Assembly (NCBI GenBank): GCA_963969495.1 | Contig: OZ018321.1 | Span: 196,023,126 to 196,087,125 of the forward strand | DNA length: 64,000 nucleotides | Reading direction: 5' to 3' | DNA from: Ceratothoa steindachneri | Lineage: Eukaryota; Arthropoda; Malacostraca; Isopoda; Cymothoidae | In this document: positions 11,816 through 23,060 of the stretch, piece by piece | How positions within the stretch are numbered: the first letter of the stretch is position 1 | How the letters are laid out: each line of letters starts with the position of its first letter | Program-made: the position numbers and the translations under genes | Notes under the pieces: model-generated | Seen by the model: only the letters and a program-made list of their open reading frames with translations | The model's database searches: none | What the model was told of the DNA's origin: nothing

Positions 11816-12849
11816 AAATTTAATCCCTTTATATATCCCGTTCCTAATTCCTGCAAGAGGATTTGCAGCTTTATGTCCCCCACATAGATTTACTTCACCT
11901 ATGTTCACCATTTCTTTACAGAGGATGCCATCATTGCTCGTCACTTTAAATTAAAAACATATCGAATCGACTCAGTAGCAGCATCTTTTACTCGTTCATT
12001 GATCATTTTTATCACCAGTTTTTCATTAGAAAAGAAATATGGCTACTAAAAAGGTTAAGGGGTGGAGTGAATTTTGAAGTATCGTCCAAATAACTCATCA
12101 ACCCTCAATACCTTCCTGACTCTGTGTGGAGAGTTTTCATGTGCAAACCAAAGAAGGGCAAGTTCTGTGATAAGCTAAGCTCGTGCACAGAAGAGCATGG
12201 CTTCGTTTAAAATATGCTCATGAGCAGCATCTGCTGACAGCAAAAAAAAGTTACAAAATTTTCCGAGTCATTTGTTTTCAGGAAATTTAAAAATTACAAA
12301 ATGTATCATAATAATTCAAGGTAAATAGATAAAATTTTATGAAGAACATTCGGCTATTGTGAAGATCAGCAGCCCCGGACTAAGCTTGTAAACATAAGCC
12401 GACCCCTAAATACAAGAGTAAAGATAATCAACCCGAAAGATGTTCATGTATATACAGGAAGAAAACATGAATTATTTAATATAGAAAATATTTAAACAAA
12501 CAGCAGAATATTAACAGGAAATTTTAGAAGCACTACTAACAGACAACTGAGCTGATAAAATTTATTTAAATTGATATTGAGCAACAATTGTCCCACAGAA
12601 AGCATGAAAAGGCTTGCTTGTTTCTTTCTCTCTACATAAATTGATAAAAATATCAGTAAAAAACTTTCATTTTACTTCTTTGCATCCTCTTGATATATAT
12701 TTTATGCTTGGGCTGTTAATTTCAAATAATTTATAGATGCCGAGAATCATAATAACTTCCTAGGGGCAATGAACCCTAATTTATTGATGTGAATCAAACA
12801 AACATACGTCAAGAACTAATCACTAAGTTTAAAAAGATTATAAAGGTAT
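11816..12849. other. unassigned, no gene seen
   Basis: AT-rich sequence without a recognisable frame or repeat. Confidence 0.5.
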
Positions 12850-13112
12850 AATAAGGAAAAATCACATGAAGTGTAATATAAAATGGATGTTGTAAATAGC
12901 CAAGAACGGAAAACTGGTGTCACAACCAGAAAAAACGCTGAGGTATGTATTAAGTGTCCCTTACAAGCCTTTGAAAGAAAATGGAAGATTTAAATACTTA
13001 GAAAAGAGGAAAGACTATTTTAACCGCTATATGAAGGTGAGATAAAGGAATGGATTCGAACCGGTGTTATCAAGTACTCATCGCTTTTAGAATCACTACG
13101 CTCATCATATTC
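12850..13112 (-). mobile_element. tRNA-derived-type SINE, minus strand
   Basis: Read on the minus strand this segment aligns from end to end with 17260-17531. The 5' part has the B-box-like ggttcgaatcc, then tcaccttcatatagcggtta and aaatag, a middle tttaaat..cccattttctttc, then cagcgtttt.tgagttgtga-like and ggctatt.acaacancc blocks, and a 3' tcatgtgatt..ccttat tail. Pol III promoters with an internal B box are typical of tRNA-derived SINEs. Identity to the other copy is visibly high through the full length. Confidence 0.75.
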
Positions 13113-13195
13113 TTAGCGTTTTCTGAGTTGTAAAACCACTTTTACATTTTATGGCTATTAACCACATCATAAATGTATGCTTCTATACGCATTAT
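13113..13195 (+). mobile_element. 3' fragment of the same SINE, plus strand
   Basis: The block ttcttagcgttttctgagtt followed by gtaaaaccacttttacatttt and ggctattaaccacatca matches the 3' half of the SINE at 17440-17500 in plus orientation. It abuts the 5' end of the minus-strand copy, giving a head-to-head inverted arrangement. Confidence 0.65.
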
Positions 13196-13290
13196 ATAGG
13201 TAAACCATTTTAAGCCCCTCATTCAATTTGAGATAAGATAAGCTACCCTTAAGTCCGTGAGAGATATTGATCATTTAAATGTCCAAAAGT
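13196..13290 (-). repeat. dispersed repeat D, minus-strand copy
   Basis: Reverse-complement partner of 8565-8665, sharing the gaggggcttaaaatgg and agcttatcttat motifs. Confidence 0.65.
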
Positions 13291-14873
13291 AGTAACATTA
13301 GTAGAAGCTGTAACATTAAAGGTTATGCGTTAGAGGCTGTAACGTTAGAGGTTACTGGTGTGTACATCTAGTGATTTCAAAATAATATGTCATGAAGACA
13401 AATTGGCCCAAATTTGATGAATATACCTGAAAAAATAAAAACATATTTTTCCTAAGCCAGTCATCATTCGAACAATACTCTCTTCACCTTTTATACCTGC
13501 TCGTGTGTTGGTATGTAAGTTATGTGTTTATGTTTGGAAGAAAGTTTCTGATAAGTTGTGCGTGAGTGGTTTAGTGGGGTAACGGGAGTTTGGGGGTAGA
13601 TTATGACTAAGCTTGATCTAAACAATAAATATATAGGTATGACCACTACTACCATCACCTGACACAAAACGGTCCACTTGCAAGGAGGAGGAATTAAAAC
13701 ACATTTCAATAACCTCTAAAACGAACAAATTGCACGAACAATAGTGGTTAAAACACTATGATCATGAGAAAAAAAAACTCGGATGTTCGCCGCCTGTAGG
13801 TCTGGAGGCTCTTCTCATCAAAGAAATTGGCCCAAACCTTAATAACACCCACCACAGCAGCTCGGAGCGAGTACTGCACCTTTTCTTAAAAATGGAACCA
13901 TACTCTCATGCAAACTATAAAAGAATCCAAGGACGAAAACGAACTTCATTCTGAAGGCAGATTTTTTACATTCTAAGCATTTGCTTAGAAGTATATCGGA
14001 ATTCATTTTTCTACTTTGCTTGGTAACGCACTAAGCCAACGCTGCTAGGAAAACAGTCTACCCAGAGAGCCAAGTGAAGTTCATTCACTTTCAAGAAAAA
14101 GACATATAGTAATTTTTCATAAGAGAGTCATAAATTAAATGAGGGCTTAAAAACCACATTGCTCCTGCCGATTGACGAACGTAGGAACCCATCCTAACTA
14201 TTCCGGCCACTTTTAACTGGCATAATTAAGGGCTTATGAGGAAACTGGTTTGAGGAATAGCCCAGAGCGGAATCCTAATCCAGAAATTATACCGGTATGG
14301 GACTTAACTGCAGCCTACTGGTGGGGGAGTAATACTCTCATCTGAGGCTCCGACCAGGAACACAGAGGGAACTAACCCCCGTCTCTGTGTATGTTGGGAG
14401 CAGTTATGACGCAAATACCCGAAAGATAATGGCAAAAGGGTAGCAGAAGTTGATTCGGCCCCTATTTTCATCAAGTCCGTCATGACTCATCCCCCTTGAA
14501 GATCCCAACCGGATTCATTCACCCATCACCTTCCCTCATACAACAGTACTCGAGCGGGCGAACAAATAGGTAATGGGTGAGAGCGTTCATCTACATTCGT
14601 TAAATACCACTCATAATAACTCATACCACTTTTATTTACGCTTTTATCACCCCCAAAAACATTCAGCTAAACTGTTTTTTTACAGAAGAAAGAAGAAGAA
14701 AACAAGAAGGAGCAAGAGGACGCAAGGTAATTATAGAGACCCTCCGTTTGAGAGTCTACTTCAAAGAATCGGCCTCAAAGCGAAGACCCCCCAGAAGGTG
14801 GCAGCTAACCGTAGCGTGATCTGCCACAAAGTCGAGAGCTGATTCATCAGACACTCGGCTGAAGAATTCAAAA
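13291..14873. other. unassigned 1.6 kb
   Basis: No clear gene. The right part, from about 14150, is less AT-rich and leads into the non-LTR remnant. It may be its 5' region, but no motif supports this. Confidence 0.4.
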
Positions 14874-17230
14874 ATGAGATTGAGAACTAAATGTGTGGGC
14901 GAAGGTTTGCGAAGTAATAAAATTAAGCGAACACACGCAAGTTTTCAAGCTCACCTTCGCTTAACAGAAATGACCCGAAAAGCGACAAACAACGGACTCC
15001 TGATCTTCAGAATAAGGATACCTGAGGAATGGATCGAACGAGCGAAAGACTATAGCATACAAGTGGGCTTTGTATTCTACAATCGAATGTGCCACAGCTG
15101 GCGACAGGTTCGACAACTGCGAGAGTACCAAGAAAAAGTGTCTCAATTGCAAGGGCAAACACATGAATATGGCCCTAAACTTCCCTAAAGGAAAGGAAAT
15201 TATAAAGATTAAATAGGAAGAACTAAAAAGAGCTAAAGAAAACACATACGCAAGCGCTGCAAGAAAAATCAAGGATATGCGACCAACGAGGGCATCTCCG
15301 GCAGAAACTCGCATCACTAACGATCGCAACGTGCGTATCCTCATTTGCATTACTCATGCAAACCTAGCAAATGCTGTCAAACCCGGTGGCTACAATGAGG
15401 TTCTCAATTCACTCTTAAAAGCAAACGGATTTCCAACTGAATTTTGCCCGCAAATCCTAACTGATCCAAGCCATTCAAGGATTCAGTAATCCTAAACCAA
15501 GACTTTAGGAAAGCTGTGCTTGAGGCATTTGAGAAAACGCCCTTTCAGGAAGAAGACGAAGAAAAGGAATAAAAAGAATAGGAAGAATAAGATGAGGAAA
15601 GTACTTCTTTGGGCAGTGACTAGGGGCTGTGCACTCGTACTAGGGCGAAGAACGGTAAGTCAAAAACTCCCAGTTCTCCTTCGAAGGGCGAAAAACCTGG
15701 ACACTCGAAAGCTGTCCTGCAGCCTAAGAAGAAGAAGAAGAGGAAGAAGAAGAAACACCGGAAAATAACACTAATCATGTAACGGAACGCAGTTAAGATA
15801 GCGGAAATTAACACGAATCACTGGAAGACGAAAGGACTCTTTCCAGAAACGTATTTAGGGAGATTGATGGAGATGTCATCTTGATTTTAGAACATGGGAT
15901 CGATACGCGTAAGGCAGAAATTAAAATTTGTAATAGCGATGCTCTGATCACAGATTATTCGCAAAAGCCATTCGACGGATCCTCTATTGCGACTAAAATT
16001 GGGCTAAAATACAAGCAAGTCAGAAATCTTGAAGAAACCTATCTCGTGATAGAAGTCAAACTCGACATAGGAAAGTTGGTTATAGCCACCGGATACTAGC
16101 CGCTAAGGAGAGACTTTTTACCTTTACACTCTCTCACTGGCCCATTTGGCTGAAGAACGCCCACAATACTAATGGGGGAGATGAAAGCAGGTAGATGGAA
16201 GGAGTTCGGCTATAAAAGCTTCAATGGGATCGGTAGGAGCCTTGATACTTTGCTGGACAGCAACATCGTCCAGCGATTTGGACCCGACCCTCCCACCTTT
16301 GTTAGACATAAATATGTCCTACTAATCGTCAGATAGCATTCAAATACTACATGGAACCAGTCCCAGTAAATGTAGTGATCATATAGGGATCATACTCACG
16401 ATCATAGGAACCCTAGACAAGTCCAAGCGGTAGTTAGAAAAAAACTATAAAAAATGCAGACCGGTTACGGTACGCGCACATCCTCGAGAACTATCATTTT
16501 CCCAGTTTGGATGAGGAAATTCTCAAGGAGATTGACGAGACACTCGACGACCTGAACAACCATCTAATCAAAGCGGATATATCTTGTATCCCGAAATCCC
16601 AGCATAGGTCTATCTCAATTATAGATGAATTGATTACATGGAGGATATATACCATGAACTGATACTACAATATGAGATAAACATCAGAACGCATCAATTA
16701 ACTCATTTAAAACAAAGTAAAGAGATCAAAGAAGAGCTTAATCAGCTGATCCTTGAACAACAATCGAGACGTTGGGACGATGTGATTGAAATTCTCAATC
16801 AGGATGCATCTCCCAAAGATTTTTGACAAAAGATCACTCGTCTCAAAGGATCGACTGGTAGAAAGAAGAAAATAGAAATAAGATACGAAGAGAGAAATAT
16901 CTAGACAAAAGAAGAAAACATAGAAGCAATATTCCAAAGTTATTGGGAAATATTATTCATTATAACTGAGAAGGAGAACGAAGAGTATGATATAGTTTTG
17001 AAAATAAATTATAGATAAGCTAAACACCCAAATCCATAAGACGCACCAGCACCAGCAGGTGGAGAGACAGCGCGACGGAGGCGCCAAGATAACCGAAGAG
17101 AAAGTAATCGGCGCGCACCGCTCATTCCAAGAGAAGGCCACAGGACAAACGGAGCTCACAAAGTTAAACTTTGCAAAGGCACCAGGTGATGTGATCGAAA
17201 GAATGTAAAGGATTTTTAACACCTGTCTGG
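14874..17230 (+). mobile_element. decayed non-LTR retrotransposon (ORF1, endonuclease, start of RT)
   Basis: A LINE-type element recognisable in fragments across shifting frames. At about 15100-15170 a zinc-knuckle-like stretch (FDNCESTKKKCLNCKGKH) matches the gag-like ORF1 end of jockey/I-type elements. A basic, low-complexity Lys/Arg section follows (15520-15770). At about 16200-16330 the frame reads FNGIGRSLDTLLDSNIVQRF and then PDPPTFV, resembling the region after the endonuclease GDFN motif. From 16490 come FPSLDEEILKEIDETLDDLN and, at 16740, LILEQQSRRWDDVIEILNQD, typical of the endonuclease-to-RT linker. From about 17150 TELTKLNFAKAPGDVIERM, followed by RIFNTCL, resembles the first part of the RT domain. 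No complete frame survives. It stops abruptly where the SINE begins. Confidence 0.65.
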
Positions 17231-17235
17231 TTGAA

Positions 17236-17529
17236 TCAACCTTTGTTGGGATTGAGGATGGTGGTTCACTCGATGAGCGTCGTCGTTCTGATAGCGATAA
17301 GCGCTTGATGACACAGATTCGAATCCAATTCTTTTATTTCACCTTCATAGAGCGGTTAAAATAGCATTCCCTCTTTTCTTTGTTTTTAAATCACCCATTT
17401 TCTTTCTTAAGCTTTTTAGGGTCACATAATATATTCCTTAGCGTTTTACTGAGTTGTGATATCACTTTTCCTTTCTTTGGGCTATTAACAACAGCCATTC
17501 TATATCACGCGTCATGTGATTCTCCCTTA

Positions 17530-17531
<2 letters not shown>
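17236..17531 (+). mobile_element. tRNA-derived-type SINE, plus strand
   Basis: About 295 bp. An A-box-like region (ggtggttcactcgatgag) is followed about 45 bases later by a B-box-like agattcgaatcca. The body then matches the minus-strand copy at 12850-13112. The 3' end is ccttatga running into a (TA)n tract. It sits at the point where the upstream LINE reading breaks off. Confidence 0.75.

Positions 17532-17581
<50 letters not shown>
17532..17581. repeat. (TA)n microsatellite
   Basis: Perfect TA alternation directly after the SINE tail. Confidence 0.9.
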
Positions 17582-17582
<1 letters not shown>

Positions 17583-17604
17583 AACAAAGCCCACAAAGAA
17601 AAAT

Positions 17605-17690
17605 AATACGAAGATTCCAATTACTTTCGAACTTTATTTCAAGTTCTTTATCAAGGAATAACAGAAGTATTGAAAATTGTAATATTTATA
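17605..17690. repeat. TA-flanked dispersed repeat E, copy 1
   Basis: Contains attactttcgaactttattt followed by caagttctttatcaaggaataa. A similar block lies at 58630-58690 (agtactttcgaactctgatt, then caagtttattatcaatgaataa), also next to a TA-rich stretch. The class is unknown. Confidence 0.55.
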
Positions 17691-17757
17691 AGGATGATAC
17701 AGAGGAGAGGGAACGCCCACAAAAAAGCAAAAACCACGCGATACTTTGTGATTTTTC

Positions 17758-17760
<3 letters not shown>

Positions 17761-17811
<51 letters not shown>
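17761..17811. repeat. (TA)n microsatellite
   Basis: Perfect TA alternation to the left of the palindrome at 17843-17936. Confidence 0.9.
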
Positions 17812-17813
<2 letters not shown>

Positions 17814-17842
17814 TGAAAGAACTCAATAGCGAGTGATGGTAT

Positions 17843-17932
17843 ACGATATTGAAACCACTCTATAGGAGAATAGAATTAATTTACGAAACTCTTTTCGTAA
17901 ATAAATTATATGCTCCTATACGGTGGTTTCAG

Positions 17933-17936
<4 letters not shown>
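17843..17936. repeat. ~94-bp imperfect palindrome between TA tracts
   Basis: The left arm runs from acgatattgaaaccactcta through taggag and aatttacgaaa. The right arm is its reverse complement with a few mismatches (tttcgtaaataaatta through ctcctatacggtggtttcag). The loop is about four bases (ctct). Arms are about 45 bp. It could be a tiny foldback/MITE-type element inserted at TA, or a hairpin-prone by-product of the flanking TA tracts. Confidence 0.8.

Positions 17937-18006
<70 letters not shown>
17937..18006. repeat. (TA)n microsatellite
   Basis: About 70 bp of perfect TA alternation. It creates the Ile-Tyr run in a minus-strand frame at 17935-18129, which is not a gene. Confidence 0.95.
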
Positions 18007-18008
<2 letters not shown>

Positions 18009-18765
18009 CATGACTACATAATTCATTTACATGATCATACCCCAAAACTTTAGTACACTGGATTTTCTCAGTCGTAAATCTTCTGGCAAACCATAAAGAT
18101 GTTCCTGTTTTCTCCCTTCTGTAAAACATCTTACTCCCAAATCACAACAGCCTCGGTTACACGACACTGCCCTTTAATCAGGTTCTTCATTATATTTATT
18201 AACGCCAACCACTAGCCATTAAGTCCTCATAAAAATGTTTTCACAAATTACCTCTATACTTATTAGGAATCTATTTCAAGACAGTTATCAGTCATCATAT
18301 AAAAATATTTGACAACAATACACATAATTTTTGCTCTTTCTCTCTCCCTTTCTCTGTCCCAAGCGAACAAACAAAAATAGACACTCATCTACCTGCAAAC
18401 TATTCCCCTCCCTCGAGAAACCCGAGTGATTGGTGAAAGCTTGCCTCCCTTACTTTCCCAAACATAAAATTTAGTTGATTGAGAGAGACACTGAATATTA
18501 TCTACTCATTCAATGCATTTATTATTCGTCGCTCATTCTCACTTATTCATCACTCAGTAATTCAACTATACTCCATTCGACTTTCTTAATGCATTCCACT
18601 GTTTAACTTCAAATCACGTCATGGACAGATTTTTGACTCTCTAAAAATCTGCTCCCTCATCCTCAACTGTCTCAACTTATCAATCACTCCCTTAAATCAA
18701 GTTCCAAATAAAGTTATTTATACTTAATTGCTTATAAATCTAAATACTATTATATTTACCAAAGA
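18007..18765. other. unassigned, no gene seen
   Basis: AT-rich DNA without a recognisable feature. Confidence 0.5.
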
Positions 18766-19398
18766 AGTTGCGCTTTACAAGCAGACAGACCTTCGGTTTG
18801 CGGTTGATCTACGGCCTTTCTGACTCTAGCAAAGGGGTTTTTATGTAAAAAAAGTTAAAAGGTTTCCAGTACATATCCCTATGACTATATTTTGGAAGGC
18901 AATTTTTTAGCAGTTTGATTTTTTTTTTTAAATTCTCGTAGTTCAAGTGTGACTATTTTATTGTAATTTTATTTATAAAAAATGAACACAAAACTTTTTT
19001 AAATTAAAGAAAATAGATTTGGAAAAGTGAAATTCCGAGAGATTTTCCAGAATGATTAAAATTAAGGCTTTTGAAGCTTTTAGCAAAGTTTTTTGTGAGA
19101 GTTCAGAAAAATAAATATGATTATTGAATTTTGTGGAATTAAAGAATTGCTAATCGTGAAATTTGCAAAATACCTCTGAGGATTCTTTTTTTGTGTATAT
19201 CTCCAAAATTCCCCTCTAAATTTTCTTTGCCTCTAGGATTAGAAAAGAAGAATGCATATGCAAAAAATAGACTGAGAGTAAACAAATCATTAAGAGATAT
19301 GTACTGGAAACCTTTGGATTTTTTTTACCAAAATTCCGTTGCTAGAAAATAGGCAGTAGGCCACAGATCGAAGCTCTGCCTGCGAAGCGCAAGCTCCT
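18766..19398. mobile_element. non-coding element with ~100-bp terminal inverted repeats
   Basis: The left arm (about 18766-18880) begins agttgcgctttacaagcaga and ends ggtttccagtacatatccc. The reverse complement of the right arm (about 19291-19395) begins gcttgcgcttcgcaggcaga and ends ggtttccagtacatatctc. The arms share further blocks (cttcg, gatct, tagcaa, gtaaaaaaa). The centre carries no open frame. A degenerate relative lies at 30912-31840. This is the architecture of a non-autonomous DNA transposon; the superfamily is unknown. Confidence 0.65.
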
Positions 19399-19689
19399 TT
19401 TTTCTTCTATTCTATATCACTATATTTTAAGAATCTGATTTTTTTTAGCATTGGAATCATAATAGATATTTGTTCTCTTAGTTTGGCTATGACCTAAGGT
19501 ATATTTGAGGTATTTATCCAATTTCTTGAATTTGAAAAAACAAAATAGTGAAGTTCATAAAAATGAAATTAATTATAGAATGTGTTTGAATGTTTTTTAA
19601 AAAAAATAATTACAAATGGGAAAGTTCAGAAAATTTATTAAAATCAAGGTATGGCTACTCTTTTATTTTTTTCGTATATTAGAAAGTTT
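19399..19689. repeat. flanking repeat related to the inverted-repeat family
   Basis: The segment at about 19480-19670 (tttggctatgacctaaggta, then acaaatgggaaagttcagaa and atggctact) resembles parts of 31190-31385. The family therefore extends beyond the inverted repeats or occurs as partial tandem units. Confidence 0.45.
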
Positions 19690-20152
19690 TATCAGAGTAC
19701 AACCTTTGACTATTATTTTTCGTTTAGAGGACAAAATTCAGCGTTTTCTATTCAAGTTAAAATCTTCCTGTGTTCTAAGTGATTTTGTGTACAGTTCTTT
19801 GTATGTCTCATCCTCAGACTTGGGTCTACTCTATGTGCAATCTAAGATACATTAGACAGGATAACCTCTTCGTCCAATTCTAGTTTCATACACTCTTCTT
19901 TCCTATAAAGTTACTAAGTTTTTAATTGCACTATTAAACCCTTTTACTCTCAATTTATATAAGATTAATAATAGCCTTGATGCTGCTTCTGAAATTACAA
20001 AGTTTAATTTGTCAATTCTTTTATTCTATTTCAGTTTCGTCATATCATGCTTATTTACTAATATTCCCATTCATAAAACTATAGACATTATTTTAACTAA
20101 GGCCTTTCCAGATAAAAATACCCTCTTTAATGGATTCACTTTTTCACAATTA
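19690..20152 (+). pseudogene. Penelope-like element RT, 5' part (Neptune type)
   Basis: Penelope-like reverse transcriptase, 5'-truncated and shifted. The frame from about 19715 reads LEDKIQRFLFKLKSSCVLSD and then SDLGLLYVQSKIH. The latter matches the family's 'GxLYGLPKIHK' motif with substitutions, followed by PLRPILVSY. After a shift near 19920 it continues LNPFTLNLYKINNSLDAASE and then CLFTNIPIHKTIDIIL, the RT 'SLFTNIP' motif. It ends at the insertion point of the 20153-21518 block with NGFTFSQ and continues in frame beyond it at 21519. The 5' side touches the dispersed repeat. Confidence 0.85.
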
Positions 20153-21518
20153 TGTCTGTAGAAGTTTAAGTACATACATGCATTAGTGTATGCAGAAATA
20201 CACCGACACAGCTGCGTGTCTCTCCCTTGTTCTAAATTCGCCTTTTCACATCGAATCTACTTCACCCCTTTTCGCGCCATCATAAGCCCGCAGTTGAAGA
20301 CGATGAAAGCTCGGATCGCGGGGAGACGCAAATATGTCGCATGTCTGGCAGCAGACAAAAGGTTTTTCGCGCGACGATACGGATTTTATGAGAATTCGGT
20401 GCTTTCTCTCAATTTTAGCTCATGAGGGAAATAAAAGGGAAAATTCTCCTTGGAGTCAAGCAGAAGATCTTGGACCAACGTCGAGTTTGTGTGGAGCCCG
20501 ATTCACAAAGGAAACCGTTCGCCCACTGCAAGGAAGGAACTTCTCGGGGAATTGGTTATTGCCGTCACGGTACTGGTAGGTGCCAAACTTCTCGCAGACC
20601 ACCCCTCCCCCTCCCTTCAGAGTCAGAGGTTACACAGGACTTCCCTCTGCGGATTACCCTAGACCCAGCTAGGTAATTATTTTGGCTACCCACTCCAGGA
20701 GCCAATAATCGGAACGAACTCTTCGAGGATAAGAATTCCGATTTGAGTCACAGTTTGACTCGCCTTCGCGATCCGGCCTAGGATCATTATATCAGGACGC
20801 CGGTCTAGGATTACCACACATTCGGTAACCTCGGACGACCTGGCTAAGTGTGAACATCGTCAGAAGAAGAAGACAGCCACCGTCACCCTACAAATACTTA
20901 CCCACTCCAAGGTATCGTTAAAGGGAATTATCCCCTTCCCTAACTTCACCAGTTTAACCGTTAACTAGAATTTTCATCAAGAGCTAATAACTTTAATTAT
21001 TTCAAGTGATTAATTCAGTGCTTAATTCCATAATATTATTCAATTCATTCTGTCGGGTGCAATTACGACGTAAGCATCCTAGTACGTAGAATTCAAGTGT
21101 AATCCCCACGACATTAAATATCGACCTGTTCAGTGCAAAGACTAATCCTATTTATACCTATATACGAGTATACTACTTCATATTTATAATTCATGTATAT
21201 TAAAGTTTTTTTTTGTATCTGTGTGTTTAACTATTTTGGACGATTCTTTTGCAATTAATAAGCAATCCACTCGGCTTAATTCTCAATATTACATAAGTCC
21301 ACCCATGACTGGCTTTTACTGAGTGAGAACACACTCAGGAGACCATTATCTTAATTTTTGATCAAAAGAGAAGCACCGAGGTTATTCTTATTCACCAGAA
21401 GTGGCTAGGTTAGGTGTATTGGCTACACTTCACATCCACTTCACCTTGGTGCGGGATTATAATATATGCCTAGGAAGTGGGGCTGGGATTACCCACTCAC
21501 TAACCCTCGCCACTGTCA
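20153..21518. mobile_element. 1,366-bp insertion in the Penelope RT, candidate solo LTR
   Basis: The insertion starts TGTCTGTAG and ends CACTGTCA, with ATTA on both sides (20149-20152 and 21519-21522). TG...CA ends with a 4-base duplication are the signature of LTR retrotransposon integration. Removing the block plus one ATTA restores the Penelope frame without a gap (TTTSQ-type residues continue as LLQLGVKDSYFTF). The interior has no pol or gag motif, an attaaag near 21199 that could serve as a poly(A) signal, and several short overlapping frames (20186-20676) without recognisable domains. Matching flanks extend to CAATTA if the ends are placed two bases inward, so a non-LTR explanation remains possible. 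Confidence 0.65.
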
Positions 21519-22612
21519 ATTATTGCAGCTGGGCGTCAAAGACAGCTATTTCACCTTCAATAACGTCGTTTATCATTAAATTGAAGGTGTTTGGATGAGA
21601 AGCCCACTAGGGTCAATTTTTGAAAATATTTTCATGTGCAATTTTGAGGAGAGACTGTTCCTTCATTTCCCTGCTCAATTCCGTCCCCTACTGGGTAAAA
21701 GATATAATATCGATACCTCAACCTGTTTTACTTCTTGTTTATGCTCTAAATAGTTTTTCATTTTCATTAACAATTTACACCCTAATATTACTTTTACCCA
21801 AGAACGCGAGATTAATAATAGTTTGCCATTTCTAGATATTAATGTATCCCGTACCCATTCTGGCATTCAAACTAGTGTCTTTAGAAAACCAACTTTCACA
21901 TAACTGGGATTAAATTTCTTTCATTTTTGTGATATAGTATACAAACTTGGTGCCATTAAAACGCTTATCTTGAGAGGTTTTAACCTGTCTTCTGTCTACC
22001 TTAATATGCATTTGGAATTTAACTTTTTCAAAGAATATTTTGCCAAAAAATGACTATCCATTATCCTTAGTCGAAATCAGTATAATGAAATTGTTCTCCG
22101 GGCTATATAAATCCTCTACTTCTTTTAATCTTCCCAAGAAAGTTAAGTTCTTCATGTTGCCAGACATCACCCCTTTTAATGACCTGCTCCGAAAACGTCT
22201 ATCAACCATTTTAAGGAAATTTCACTGTCAAATAAATTTTAAACTTATTTTCCTCAACATCAAAAATATTAGCAATTTTTTCAGAGTAAAGGATGGTATT
22301 CCAATGACGTTGAGTTCGTGCCTAGTATATAAATTTACTTGCCTTATCTCTAAGCAAGGGACCTATATAGGAAGCATGGTGCGTTCTCTTCAGGCAAGAT
22401 AATGTTCTCACATGAGCTTAAGCTATAGAACCGGTAAAGAATTGACCAATAAAGAGTATTCCACCATCAGAAAACATGCAATAAATTGTAAGACAGACGT
22501 ACTCTTAGATGATTTTTCTGTATTGAAATTTGCTAAATGTACATCCACTCTCCGCATTAAAGAATCTCTGTGTAATAAATACAACCACCCAAATTTGAAT
22601 AATGACGCGTAA
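21519..22612 (+). pseudogene. Penelope-like element RT 3' part and GIY-YIG endonuclease
   Basis: The RT resumes as LLQLGVKDSYFTFNNVVYH, then IEGVWMRSPLGSIFENIFM, equivalent to the family's 'GVxMGSPLGPxxANIFM'. The RT active-site region near 21695 is damaged. INNSLPFLDINVSRTHSGIQ and TSVFRKPTFT follow (frames shift around 21830-21900). The frame from 22040 is open for 120 codons and enters the endonuclease: SCLVYKFTC, then GTYIGSMVRSLQAR, the Y...YIG core of Penelope GIY-YIG domains. A TAA at 22400 interrupts it. The frame continues from 22412 through RTGKELTNKEYSTIRKH to a stop at 22612. The element is dead but young enough for the domains to be read easily. Confidence 0.9.
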
Positions 22613-23060
22613 TTCTTTCCGTTATTTATAACTTAACCAACTAAGCTGTATTTAATCTTGAATTTCCTGCCCGTTTTCACTTCCCATTGTTATTCGACGA
22701 TGTAAGGTAATGTTCTGTTTCTTTATTTAGTTTTACTATATTGTATATTCTTTTCAACTCTGATCCCCCCCCACCATTTGAATTTTAAGTCCTGTACCGT
22801 TACGTTTATTTTGTTTGTATTTCATTAATATAATTTTGTTACAAATATTTTCTACTGTTGATACCTCGCTAGTTTTTTGTTCGTTTGATTTTAGTTAACA
22901 TATTGTTCATTTTAGTATGTTACGCCATTTGCGTCAATTTTTAATTATATTGTACTTGTGCCGTTCTAGAGATTTAATTTAGATCTCAAATTTGCTTTAT
23001 AGCTCCTGAAGATAGGTTTAGAAATAACCTGAAGCGTAGAGAATAAAGATGGGACCCGCC
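22613..23060 (+). other. 3' untranslated end of the Penelope-like element
   Basis: AT-rich tail ending near 22995-23048 with agctcctgaagataggttta followed by gaaataacctgaagcg and an aataaa. Penelope-like elements usually end in a 'cctgaagatgg...gaaacg' stem-loop-like block, and this stretch resembles it. The assignment is by resemblance only. Confidence 0.5.

Noticed and set aside
15520..15814. Lys/Arg-rich frame and its antisense Phe-rich frame
   Set aside because: Low-complexity aag/aga sequence inside a decayed LINE; not an independent gene.
17935..18129. Minus-strand 64-codon frame ending in Ile-Tyr repeats
   Set aside because: The run is the (TA)n tract translated.
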